Notes under the pieces: model-generated
What the model was told of the DNA's origin: nothing
What the model saw: the letters and a program-made list of their open reading frames with translations, nothing else
Database searches by the model: none
In this document: piece by piece, positions 34,196 to 45,465 of the stretch
Layout of the letters: the number at the start of each line of letters is the position of its first letter
How positions within the stretch are numbered: position 1 is the stretch's first letter
Made by a program: the position numbers and the translations under genes
Assembly: GCA_958295665.1 (NCBI GenBank)
Contig: OY282560.1
Span: forward strand, 310,539,236 to 310,603,235
Direction: 5' to 3'
Source of the DNA: Tipula vernalis
Lineage: Eukaryota > Arthropoda > Insecta > Diptera > Tipulidae
Length of the DNA: 64,000 nucleotides

Positions 34196-36757
34196 GCAAT
34201 GTATGCCCGTTACAACCTATATGGCCACTATACGAGCCAATCTCTGAGATTCGTGCTATTTGGTATAATAGAGAACAACTTCATAGTTCCAAACGAAATT
34301 CCTTGATTTGTTAACTATCAAAATTTTGTTTCAAGAGCCCTACGGCTCGTATCGAAATGACACTATGTGATTTGAATTCTGCAATGTATGCCCTTTACAA
34401 TCTATATAGTCACTATATGAGCCAATCTCTGACATTCGTCCTGTTTGGTATAATAGAGAACAACGTCCTTGTTCCAAACGAAATTCGTAGATTTGTTAAC
34501 TTTCAAAAACTTTTTGTATGAGCCTTACGGCTCATATCAAAATGGCACTAAGTGATTTGAATTTCGCAATGTATGCTTTTTACAAGCTATAACGCCACTT
34601 TATGAGCCAATCTATGAGATTCGCCCTATTTAGTATAATAGAGAACAACGTCCTTGTTCCAAACGAAATTCGTCGATTTATTAACTTTAAAATTTTGTTG
34701 CAAGAGCCTTACGGCTCATATCAAAATGTCACTAAGTGATTTGAATTTCGCAATGTATGCCCTTTACTATCTATATAGTCACTATATGAGCCAATCTCTA
34801 AGATTCGTCCTATTTAGTATAATAGAGAACAACGTCCTTGTTCCAAACGAAATTCGTCGATTTTTAATTTTCAAATTTTTTGTGCAGGAGCCCTACGGCA
34901 CGTATTTAAAGTTATCCCAGGATTTCATCCCAGCAAATGACGTATGTGAAGTTATCCCAGGATTTCATCCCAGTAAATTGCAAAAATTTGAATCAGGCAA
35001 CTCTAGAAAATTCAAAGCCAAATTTAATATGTAAAAGTTAGCCCAGCCCAGGATTTTATTAAAATTAGATTAAATATCGAAATTACATAATATCCAATAA
35101 AATAAAATCCACATACAAAATTAATAAAATTTAAATCATCACTGATATTTTTTATTTATTTGCAAGATTTTACCTAGCACCCAAAAAGTTATGCATGTAC
35201 TATTAGTTTATTTTGCCGCAAATTAAAAGTCTCGTATTAGTGATAAAAATTTTCGAGATAGAGATACCATTAGCTTAATTTGCCCAAGTGCCCGAAATAT
35301 TGCCATGGGCTGAGAAGTTTCATTCATTTTTATATTTCGATACAATATTTGTCTGGTTTGCCAAAACTAAAAATGTCTCGTATTAGTGATTATTAGTTTT
35401 GAGATGGGGATACCATTAGCTTAATTTAGAAAACATTTCATAAAAATCGTTGAAACACATTTTACTGACCTCACCTATTAGTTCTAGGCCGCCTGAAAAT
35501 GCTAAATCTTTCTCTACACCGTGGAGCTGTCATTGCCAGCATTGATTTTTGCGCCTACTACAAATATTGTATCGAAATATAAAAATGAATGAAACTTCTC
35601 AGCCCATGGCAATATTTCGGGCACTTGGGCAAATTAAGCTAATGGTATCTCTATCTCGAAAATTTTTATCACTAATACGAAACTTTTAATTTGCGGCAAA
35701 ATAAACTAATAGTACATGCGTAACTTTTTGGGTGCTAGGTAAAATCTTGCAAATAAATAAAAAATATCAGTGATGATTTAAATTTTATTAATTTTGTATG
35801 TGGATTTTATTTTATTGGATATTATGTAATTTCGATATTTAATCTAATTTTAATAAAATCCTGGGCTGGGCTAACTTTTACATATTAAATTTGTCTTTGA
35901 ATTTTCTAAAGTTGCCTGATTCAAATTTTTGCAATTTACTGGGATGAAATCCTGGGATAACTTCACATACGTCATTTGCTGGGATGAAATCCTGGGATAA
36001 CTTTACATACGTCCCTACGGCTCATATCAAAATGGCACTATGTGATTTGAATTCCGCAATGTATGCCCTTTACAATCTATATAGTCACTATATGAGCCAA
36101 TCTCTGAAATTCGTCCTATGTGGTATAATAGAGAACAACGTCCTTGTTCCAAATGAAATTCGTAGATGTTTAATTTTCAATTTTTTTTTGCAGGATCCCT
36201 ACGGCTCATATCAAAATAGCACTAAGTGATTTGAATTCGGCAATGTATGCCCTTTACAGCCTATATAGTCACTATATTAGCCAATCTCTGAGATTCGTGC
36301 TATTTGCTATAATAGAGAACAACGTCCTTGTTCCAAACGAAATTCGTCGATTTATTAACTTTCGAAAATTTTTTGTAAGAGCCTTACGGCTCATATCAAA
36401 ATGGCACTAAGTGATTTGAATTTCGCAATGTATGCCCTTTACAAGCTATAACGCTACTTTATGAGCCAATCTCTGAGATTCGTCCTATTTGGTATAATAG
36501 AGAACAACGTCGTTGTTCCAAACGAAATTCGTCGATTTATTAACTTTAAAAATTTTGTTGCAAGAGCCCTACGGCTCATATCAAAATGGCACTAAGTGAT
36601 TTAAATTCCGCAATGTATGCCCTTAACAACCTATATAGTCACTATATGAGCCAATCTCTGAGATTCGTCCTATTTGGTATAATAGAGAATATCGTCCTTG
36701 TTTCAAACGAAATTCGTTGATTTATTAATTTTCTAAATTTTTTTGCAAGAGCAAGAT
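34190..36757. repeat. 185-bp satellite array (about 8 units), split by an insertion
   Basis: The word tacggctc recurs at 34341, 34526, 34710, 34894 and then 36015, 36200, 36385, 36570: spacing 184-185 bp. Each unit contains gaatttcgcaatgtatgccc, ctatatagtcactatatgag, aatctctgagattcg and caacgtccttgttccaaacg. A small palindrome, gagccctacggctc, lies at the unit junction. Units differ by scattered substitutions. 185 is not divisible by 3, so open frames crossing units change sequence and are not coding. The unit length is in the range common for centromeric or heterochromatic satellites. Confidence 0.93.
34900..36012. mobile_element. Foldback element (1113 bp, 453-bp inverted arms) with 9-bp target duplication
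   Basis: Left arm 34900-35352 and right arm 35560-36012 are reverse complements of equal length with only a few mismatches seen. Termini are ACGTATTTAAAGTTATCCC and, in reverse complement, ACGTATGTAAAGTTATCCC. The nine bases CCCTACGGC flank both sides (34891-34899 and 36013-36021) as a target duplication, and the satellite continues on each side in register. Each arm starts with two copies of a ~40-bp subrepeat (agttatcccaggatttcatc). The 207-bp centre repeats part of the arm (ataccattagcttaattt). No coding capacity. 9-bp duplications are typical of foldback/Mutator-group elements. Confidence 0.92.
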
Positions 36758-37690
36758 GAGTTGTACCAGAGCCTTCTAGAGTATAGAGCCATAATCTTAA
36801 TGACGTATTTTTTAGAAGCTTTTTTAGTGGTATAACTTTTCACTGCTTTCCTTAGGAATCCATAGTAAAAATGGTGTTTTTTAGCTTCAAGTTTTTCAAT
36901 GAAAAAAGCAAAAATGTCATAAAATGTTTATATAAAAGTTTTCTACATATCTTTAAGAACAATACACAAATAGGCCATATTGGTATTAAGTAAATATTAT
37001 TTGCAGAAATATTAAAATTAAATTATTTCTAAAATATATTTTTTCGAACTTTCATTTTGAAAAATACATCAAAGTTGGCTCTGACAAATTTAAATAATAC
37101 TTGCTAAATTTATCTTTAGTTTTTCTAGTGTACGTAAGATGTCTAAAATGGTAAAAGAAAAATACGAAAAAAAATTATTTAATCGCAAAATTATCACACA
37201 TTCCTATATTTTGTGGATTTGTTTTGCTTCTCCTACAATTTTTGAACTTGAAATTTCCCCAGCTGGTAATTTTTGGTAGAATTTTTCCAAATTTTTACGG
37301 CCATCACTGCCATCTATGTAATGTATATTGACTTAATGACCAAACGAATCGTAGTAAGCTTTTATTTCAATTTGACCAGAATGCTGTTGTTATGAATTTT
37401 TTTTAATATTTTGGTTTAAATAAATCAATTATTACAAGAAAATGAAAACGATTTACTTAAACGATATTCATGTGTGTTGAAATTCAAACATTTATGAAAG
37501 TATTTCAGAAATCATAATTAAGAATTTGTAATGTTTTCATTTAAAAATTTGTCTTAGGAAAAAAAGTGATTTTCCATATGTTTTGTGTGTTTTACTATGA
37601 AAAGTTTCGTTTTTTCCTCGTTTCTAATTCCCTTATAAAAGCTCAGATTTTTTGATTATGGCTCTATAAAATACAGGGTGCTTTGGTTGT
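36757..37690. other. Possible further insertion in the satellite, ends uncertain
   Basis: The satellite stops at about 36757 (gcaagagc) and a diverged satellite-like piece resumes at about 37690 (ctcatatcaaaa, tgctaagttctttga). The intervening ~930 bp carry an inverted pair of at least 14 bp near the ends: atagagccataatc at about 36784 and gattatggctctat at about 37656. No target duplication or coding region was resolved. Confidence 0.4.
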
Positions 37691-40179
37691 ACTCATATCA
37701 AAATATCAAAGTGGTGCTAAGTTCTTTGATTTGTTGAAAAGCATATTGGAAATGATTGTTAGAAATTGTTTGAGGTTTGTTTTATTTGAATAACTTTATT
37801 TTTGTTAAATACAGTGTTAAAAGAAGTATGTACAAAACATTTGTCCAAAAAGTAATTTTTTATTTTGTCCAAAAAACTTACAATGTGTACTCGCATAAAT
37901 TGTTGTCCAAAAAAGTGTCCAAAAATTTCACACCGGTTTATAAGATGATGTTTTGTCTTTCACGTACTCCAAATGGCTGTCAGCAATTCCACGAATGATC
38001 ATAGACTTGCACTTTTTATCATTTCTTTTGATGACACTTATTTTTGTCTTTGCATTAGATGTGCTGTCGTCGTAGTCCTGAACTTTAGCTTTTTCATAGC
38101 CTGAGTAAGTAATTTTTCAAAAAGCATTTTTAAAGCTCAGTCTAAATGACCGTAAGCTCCTTTCACCAATGTAATTTACTAATGAAAACAAAAAGTAGAT
38201 ACAATTAATCAACTTTTTGAATAAAAATCAATATAAACCAATTTAATTAACCACAGAATCTTCGATCGACTAAAGCTTTAAATCGAATAAAACTTCCATA
38301 AAATTTTCAAATATTTGCCTTGTAAACTTCCTAAATTTAATATTTTGCTTTCCACTTCCACAAAGCTTCCAAAACAACTGATATTCATTTCTGCAAAATC
38401 TTTATTAAGCTTTTAATTGAAAAAGCTTAGATGTTAATTCACATATACATTCATAATTTTTGAAGCGGTCAACAAATAAAAGCCCATTTGTGATTTAAAA
38501 ATATATTCGGTGCAAAATATAATGTACGTCCTACATAAATGTACTTAAGTTTCCATTTCAATAAAAGCTCAATAATTACACTTGAATCGCGCAATACGAG
38601 TTAAACCTATGCACTACGAAAAACGATAACAAAACCTAAATCTCATAATTTTTCATTTTAAAGCTTTATGCACTAAAAAATCTTTTTTTTTTTTGTGTAC
38701 TGTATAAACACCACCCTCCCAAATATAAGGAAAACATTAAAAAAGAGCTTTACGCACATTACCAGTAAATATTCTCTAGTTGTATTGGTATGATGACCTA
38801 ATTTCCAAATTTTCGACAAATCCTTGATTTTGTCTCACTCAGACTGAATGTTTTCCTACCGAACGAACACAGGAACTACCATAAAAAATTATGTATTTAT
38901 GTGAAATCCCTTTTACAACATATAATTGAAACTCCTAGTCACTATGTGTACATAAATAAACGAGTTACATTATTTACATTCAGGATAATATAGATTCGTC
39001 CTTTTTTTACACTCGCAGAGATGAAACAAAATTTTTTGTAGGTTATGTTTTTGTATTTATGTACTAGATAGATTTTTTCACTCGCTCTACATATTGTTTG
39101 TGTACAGTAAACGGAAATATTTTCCGTTTCAAGGAATATAGACACAACATCGGGAAAATATGGTCGAATAAATTATTGTTGTATATATGTATGTATAGCT
39201 AGTATGTACAATCATGTTATGTGGGTGAAATGTGAATAGAACACAAGTAAATAACAAAGTTTTTTTGTTGTGTGATTGCTCGTTATTGATCGATTTCTCT
39301 GTGTTACAGTGATTTTTGCAAATAGTCTCATATCGATAAAAAAATTATTTTAACGAGGGGGCCATACGAGGTTTGGAATACAAACAATAAAACGATTTAT
39401 TTGTATATATACACATAGGTACAGGTCAAATGGAATGAAACATGGGGACTAAAATATATAAAATTTTATAACGATTTATTTTTAGTCAGATCGCGCGAGA
39501 GCTGGGGATTTTAATTGGAATATTTTATTCAGTTTCCGGTCATGGCGTATTTTATTGAATGATGGTTTATTTTGTTTATTTTATAGTTTTTGGATAATTG
39601 TGGCGCTAGTGATTTTTAAGGTGACAGGCAATTCATGATTTAATTGGACAGCAATTTGTATGTGGGTATAACACCACCGTATCTTGAAACGTTGAACAAA
39701 TTCTCGGCTAGTAAATGTACCTGAGAAATTCACGTCGTTACTTTCTAAAGCTGTGTTCGCAAGTAGTTGGAAGAGGGCGAATAACATAACATAACATGAA
39801 CTTTATTATTTCGGAATCGGGCCCAACAACTTAACCCGAGATAATTGTCTTTGCCCGTTCCCTTCCTAATTATAGTTATATAATCTATGGTATGGCGCGC
39901 TATAATTCTGTTATACGATGATCTGGTTTCAGTACAGTAAGTAAGCAACGATTCTAAATTTAAGCCCGTTCTGAATGGACTGTTTCTCTTAGTCGAGACC
40001 CATTATCTACTGGTACAAATTCTAATTAGTAATAATTCATCACGGAAAAACACTTTAATAAGCATTGTTGTATTTTATGTACATTCGTGACCATTTACAT
40101 GAGAGTATTTGCTTCCATGCTAATTTATGAGAAACTTTCATCTATAGCACAATAAAGAGTTTTGTCCACGACTAACGTA
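37691..40179. other. AT-rich intergenic DNA
   Basis: No gene, RNA or element recognised. A short tandem of ataac units lies at about 39780-39797. The last part before 40180 has higher GC and probably merges into the untranslated leader of the LINE that follows. Confidence 0.4.
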
Positions 40180-40513
40180 TAATATGGTCAGGTGTGAAGT
40201 TGCTCGGGGGATTCAAGTTGGCACCAGCTCCGTAACTTGCAACTTCCACAAGTGCTCGTGTTACCTCCACGTGGTGACCGCTGGTAACTAGATTGCTGAT
40301 TCTTTGGCTTCTAGGCTAAAACACGGCACTAAAGGAGTCAACCTTAAACAAATCGTTGGGCTGGGTTAAATTATTAATCGTACCGTGCCGATAATCGACC
40401 AGACTGGGGGCCCAGCATTAAAACTAGCTCAGTCGCTAACGGTGGATCCGGATACGTGACGCCCTCCGGATTAAGTAGCCTTATCTGTGTACTGCGGATC
40501 ACTGAGGAACAAT

Positions 40514-41701
40514 TATGGATCTTAATAAGAACAAAAAACAACAAAAAGAGTCCGGCTCTGTAAAAATTTCGGGAAATGTGGGCAACGAGACTCGGGTCTG
40601 TAGGCCGACTCTAAGTCTACAAATAAACAACGGGACATAAGCTCAAGCGAGGCTGGTCCATCCACTCGGGTCACCAAATCTGAGTATATAAATACAAAGC
40701 GGAACCAAAGCACGCTGGTTCCTCAAAACCAGCCTATAATACTAGGAGGAAGGCCTGGAGGGTCCTGGATAAGATAAATAACATCTCGCCAGAAGACAGA
40801 ACGGATAAGGACAAAGCCACGATTGCGTGGGCAAAAACAGTCACCGAGAAAAAGTCGGAAGGCCCTTCAGCTGGCTCACAGCATAAAAGAAATAGATCTC
40901 AGGAGGAAAGTCCTAATATCGCAAAGCGAACAAAACTCCATGCTTCCGCTATGAGGCCTTTTATCGAGTTCCTCAAGGATCAGCTGGTTGTGGCAATAGT
41001 TGACAAATCACAAGAGGATGGCAGTATCACGCCCGCCAATTGGGCGAAGGTGGAAAGAACCTTAGCCACCAGGACCTGCTCCGACTTGTCGGGACGCTGG
41101 CTGGCACAGGAATCAGGTGAATCTGACTGCCCGCGCAGATCAGAGATCCCTGCTGCTTTATAAGAAGGCAGTGGGGGGACTTTGTGAGGTATGGCCCGGA
41201 GCCAGCCTTGCTGTGATTGATAGGGAGGAGATCCCCTGCAAACCAAGAGCTAGGGTGTATATCCCTTCGGAGCCTAGTGATCCGAAGGTGATACTCCAGT
41301 TGTTGCAGAATGGCAACCCGGAGTGGCCAACGCACAACTGGAAAGTTGCTAAGCTAGAGGAGACAAAGGCTGACTATAGGTTAGCTGTTATCATCTTAAA
41401 AAGGGAGTCAATGACTGCACTGGAAAAAACCAACGGTTTAATCAACTTTGGTTTCAGTGCAGTCACACTCAAGGTGTACAAGAAGGACGCGGAGAAGCCG
41501 GAAGCTCCGAAGTCATCTTCGAAAAATACTGCGGTGGTTGATAGCTCATCTGCGTGCGCGGAGTTAGCTAGCCAAGCGGAAACTCTGTCCACGGACACGG
41601 AGATGTCAACGTCCATTGAATCTTTAAAGAGGCTCTCAGAGGACTTCTCATCAGGGGATGACTCTGATGTTACTGTGGTGGAGAAGAGGCTGCAGAGATG
41701 A
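40514..41701 (+). pseudogene. LINE ORF1 remnant
   Basis: Starts at an ATG (MDLNKNKKQQKESGSVKISG) with a basic, low-complexity N-terminus, then breaks repeatedly until 40951. Two overlapping frames (40951-41160 and 41117-41698) carry the folded part: ITPANWAKVERTLATR, then RARVYIPSEPSDPKVILQLL, ADYRLAVIILKRESMTALE and LINFGFSAVTLKVY. This resembles the conserved domain of LOA-type first ORFs (from memory a domain of unknown function, DUF4780). The C-terminus is acidic/Ser-rich. Probably an RNA-binding protein of the retrotransposition particle; no CCHC knuckle was seen. Confidence 0.65.
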
Positions 41702-44150
41702 CACTGCTGATATCAGCTGCTCTAATTTTAAAAATTGGGAAAGAAGCGACAGATGTCGTCTTGATCCAGGAACCTTCGGTCACTGAAGGCCGGGTACTTG
41801 GGCTCAAGACTCCGTTATATAGATTAATGCACGCGAAAAAAGAAGGTAAGGTTCGGTCGTGTATTCTCATTAAAAATAACATAAGCTGCTTTCTGTTATC
41901 ACATTTCAGTAACGGAGACGTAGCAGCGGTCAGCATTGAGGTTGATAAACGAAACCTCTGGCTAGTATCACCTTACCTGGCTTATGATGAAGTGGATACT
42001 CCACCAATCATTCTAGGTGAACTAATCTTGGAGGCTCAGAAGGGCAAGGTTGGAGTCATCCTTGGGAGTGATGCAAATGCTCATCACAAGATTTGGGGAA
42101 GTACGGACACAAATGAACGTGGTGAGTTACTCCTTGATTACATTTAAAGTACTAACCTTCATATATGTAACATAGGCTATAAGCCGACCTTAAAAACTAG
42201 TAATAGACAGGAAATATTGGATATTACTCTTGTCTCAAGCTTTCCGGCGATTAGTTTATTAAACTGGAGAGTGTCGGAGCACCACTCCGTTTCTCATCAT
42301 TGTTATCTTCAATTTGAAATCGACTTGACTTCTCCAAAAAGTCCAATCTACAGATACAGGAGGAAAACCAACTGGGATACCTTTAGAACTATTCTGGATA
42401 ATTCACTATCAGTTCCGGTGGCAAAACCTTCAAAAACTACGCAAGAACTCGATGGCTTGGTGGACGAGTTGTCCAGCGCTTTTAATGAAGCGATACTGAG
42501 CTCTAATCCCCTTGGCATGCCTAGGGGTAAATCTCAGCCACCCTGGTGGTCCAAGGAGATTCAACAAATACGTCGAAAATGCAAAAGACTCTTCAAAACA
42601 GCACGGAAAACAAAATCTGCTGTAGACTGAGACTCCTATAAGGAAGTCCTCAAAATTTACAAATATCAATTGAGAAGTGCCAAAAATAGCTCTTGGAGAC
42701 AATACTGTGGCAAAATTCAGGAGTCCACGGAGATGTCTAGGCTATGCAAAGTACTAGCAACTGGTCCTTCCATCCCAAGTTATCTTCAACGGCCGGATGG
42801 GATATGGACCACGAATAGTGCGGAATCGCTGGAACTTCCGGTGGTGACTCATTTTCCTAGTTGTTTAGAATCTGTACCTAGCACATCAGCAGGTAAAAGG
42901 GCAAGTAGCCTCATAGGCCAAATTATTAGCAGAAAAAAGATCCTGTGGACGATAAACAGTTTTAAACCATATAAGTCGCCTGGACTCGATGGTATATTAT
43001 CCCTGCAGATATTCAACAAACTACGGATCTAACAATTTCCTGGTTAGAGGTAATTTTGAAAGGCAGCCTAAAACTATGTCACATTCCTAGTAAATGGACA
43101 GAAGTGAAGTTTGTAACCAAACCTACGGCGGGAAAACGCTCACACTGTAATCCCAAAGACGTTAGACCGATTAGCTTGTCTTCCTTCCTTTTTAAAACAC
43201 TGGAAAGACAAATAGAAGCTCATATTAGATAAATGCCACTTTTGGGGAATCCTCCGTCAGAAGATTTGCAAGCAGAGGTACGTCGCAGGGTGGCGTACTG
43301 TCCCCGCTAATCTGGAACTTGGTCATAAATGACCTGTTGCTGAGACTGGAGGACGATGGCTTCAAGGTGATTGCCTATGCGGATGATGTTGCTATTGGTG
43401 TCCGTGGTAAATATCCCGGCACCCATAGTAAGCTTATGCAAAATGCCCTGGGCATTATTTCATTATGGGCTAATGGCTGTGGGTTGAATGTGAACCCACA
43501 CAAAACTGAATAGGTTCTCTTCTCTATTTCTCTTTCTTCCCACTTTAAATGGGTTCAGCTTGACTTTTACAGTTGAAGCGAAGTTTTTGGGTCTCGTTTT
43601 GGATAGCAAATTATATTGGAAACCTAATATTCTGGAAAGGGTAAAGAAAGCTTCGGTAGCGCTATACTCTTGCAAAAATGCCATTGGGAAAGGATGGGGG
43701 CTGGAGCCCCTAATCGTACATTGGCTTTATACCGCAGAAGTCAGACCCATACTCTTTTATAGTAATAGTCTGGTGGACTTCTCTGGACATAACTCTCAAC
43801 CAAAAGCTGTTGACAAAAGCTCAGAGAACAATCTCTCTGTGGATCAGTGGTGCACTGAGGAGCACATCCACTCAGGCACTAGAGACTCTGCTATTTTTGA
43901 CTCCTCTAGATATCTTGGCAAAACAGTTGGCTGCTTGTATTGCCATTCGGCTGAAATCCATCTTAGTGTGGACCTGCAACAATACAGGGCACTCATCTAG
44001 TTTGTCCAACAAACGAATTCCCAAAACCACCGATTATATTGTCCCGTCACTATCTTTTGATACAAAGTTCCGGACTAGGATCCCATCCAGGGAGGACTGG
44101 ATGATGGGTGCACCGGTGACTGGAACCAGGAGTTATAAACTTCTTCACTG
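41698..44150 (+). pseudogene. LINE ORF2 remnant: endonuclease and reverse transcriptase
   Basis: Frame 41698-42144 is the endonuclease core: DVVLIQEPSVTEGRV (catalytic Glu), GVILGSDANAHHKIWGS (D-N). After a stop come ICNIGYKPTLKTSNRQEILD and ITLVS, then SEHHSVSHHCYLQF where the usual SDH is SEH. Frames 42217-43029 give the linker (PPWWSKEIQQIRRKCK) and RT fingers (NSFKPYKSPGLDGI). About 43165 reads RPISLSSFLFKTLER. A deletion then precedes SQGGVLSPLIWNLVINDL and AYADDVAIGV at 43319-43513, where YADD is intact. The thumb is split by a stop at 43510 and frame changes. Confidence 0.78.
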
Positions 44151-44185
44151 ATGGTTGAAAACGGGACGGGAAAGTCGGGGCTGGA

Positions 44186-44690
44186 GTGTTCTGCGAGGAA
44201 CTTCTGTTAAATCTCTCCTTCTGCCTCCTCGACTACTGTAGCATTTTTCTAGCTGAAGTAACTGCCATAAAGGAAGTCGTAGACTGGTTGAGGTATAATG
44301 TAATATCAGTTTGTGATATTCGCATATATACGGACAGTCAGGCTGCCATTAAAGTGCTTCAATCACACCTCATCAAGTCGAAAGTAGTCCAGAACTGTCT
44401 CTCATCTCTTAACGAGATGCCAGATCAGTTCAACATCAACATTTTATGGGTGCCAGGACATTTCAAGAGTACAGGGAATATAAACGCCGATGAACTGGCT
44501 CGACGTGGTACAACGGACCACTTCTCAGAAAGCAGAAAGGATATTGAAATGCCTCTTGCCGTATGCAAACTGCTGCTTCAGGAAGAAGCTAGCAAGCTAA
44601 CGAATGACAGATAGTCAAGTATCACCAAAGGCCAAAGTTGGACTTGGCGAGATCCAAACAGCTGATCGGTGCTACCAACCACAGAAATTG
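44186..44690 (+). pseudogene. LINE ORF2 remnant: RNase H
   Basis: Reads FLAEVTAIKEVVDWL (Glu), DIRIYTDSQAAIKVLQSH (Asp) and NILWVPGHFKSTGNINADEL (His/Asp region), a complete RNase H motif set within a 142-codon frame. It then stops and decays (KLDLARSKQLIGATNH). It lies downstream of, and out of frame with, the RT part. Confidence 0.8.
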
Positions 44691-45087
44691 ACCGCATATA
44701 GTTAAGAACGAGATGGCATGTAGTCGAGAGAATGGTTCAGGACTTTTGGAAACGGTGATCCTCTGAATACCTCCACCAACTACAACAACGAACTAAATGG
44801 AAGAGCAGCCAGTCAAACTTAATGATCAATGACCTGATATTATTAGAATTGTGGAAACACACGCTGGAAAAGATGATCTAGTTCGGGTAGCGACAGTCAA
44901 ATGCGAAAATCCAACCTATAAGCGACCGATTGTGAAATTATGTATGTTACCAATTGAAGAAGGCTTACAGAAAATTATGCCCGTGAAAGCAAACCAAGGT
45001 CAACCTAGAGAATTGCAATCACCGGAGAAAAACAATCAAGTTTTAAGGCGGCAGCCTCCTAGACACGTAAAGAACAGAGGGACATGA
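44691..45087 (+). pseudogene. BEL/Pao integrase C-terminus
   Basis: Starts in mid-protein with RWHVVERMVQDFWKR and SSEYLHQLQQRTKWK, the conserved tail of BEL integrases. After a frame change the 78-codon frame 44851-45084 reads VETHAGKDDLVRVATVKCEN and YKRPIVKLCMLPIEE, the final conserved block of BEL pol, followed by a basic stretch to the stop. It is joined upstream to the LINE at about 44690, and its own RT and protease are not in this orientation nearby. Confidence 0.75.
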
Positions 45088-45440
45088 GCAATTACTGGGA
45101 AAAAATTGAAACCTTTAAGCAAACACAATATGAATTAAAGGCGGCATGCTTGAATATAGCTGGGTTAAACTGCGACCTAATTCTTCAACAAATTCAATGG
45201 CAGTACAACAATTTGATTGCGGACAATGAATTATTATTAGCAAGCAACAAGGAGGTACAACGATCGAAACGAGGCGTAGGAGACACCATAGGCCTAGTGA
45301 TAGGCGATATGTTTGGGATCTTGACAGAACGTGAGGCAAGATATTATGAGACATAATTTAAAGCCATAAACAACGATGAGCAACAATTAGAGCCATTGAT
45401 AAAGAGTCATACCACCATAATAGACATCAATAGTAAAGCA
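45084..45440 (+). pseudogene. Envelope-like ORF fragment of a BEL element
   Basis: The ATG at 45084 overlaps the pol stop by four bases (ATGA). The 90-codon frame has an N-terminal helical segment, QWQYNNLIADNELLL, then RSKRG, a furin-type cleavage pattern, followed by a Gly/hydrophobic stretch (VGDTIGLVIGDMFGIL). That layout is seen in F-type envelope proteins captured by some insect LTR elements. After the stop at 45354-45356 homologous-looking residues continue briefly. No signal peptide or C-terminal anchor remains, so this is a broken piece with no capacity to act. Annotation rests on layout and position and is tentative. Confidence 0.45.
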
Positions 45441-45465
45441 TAATTCAAATCTCACCATGGAATCA

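Larger units (their letters stand above)
40180..44690 (+). mobile_element. LOA/I-type LINE, nearly full length but inactive
   Basis: GC-richer than its surroundings. Order on +: leader (about 40180-40513), ORF1, ORF2 with endonuclease, reverse transcriptase and RNase H. ORF1 runs into ORF2 with an ATGA overlap at 41698-41701, as in several LINE families. The 3' end is lost: RNase H is followed at about 44690 by the integrase end of a BEL element, and no (TAA)n tail is present. Better preserved than the copy at 3.7-6.5 kb and of the same general type. Confidence 0.8.

Noticed and set aside
34654..35034. 126-codon frame in the satellite
   Set aside because: Crosses a satellite unit and enters the foldback arm; the 185-bp unit length changes frame each repeat.
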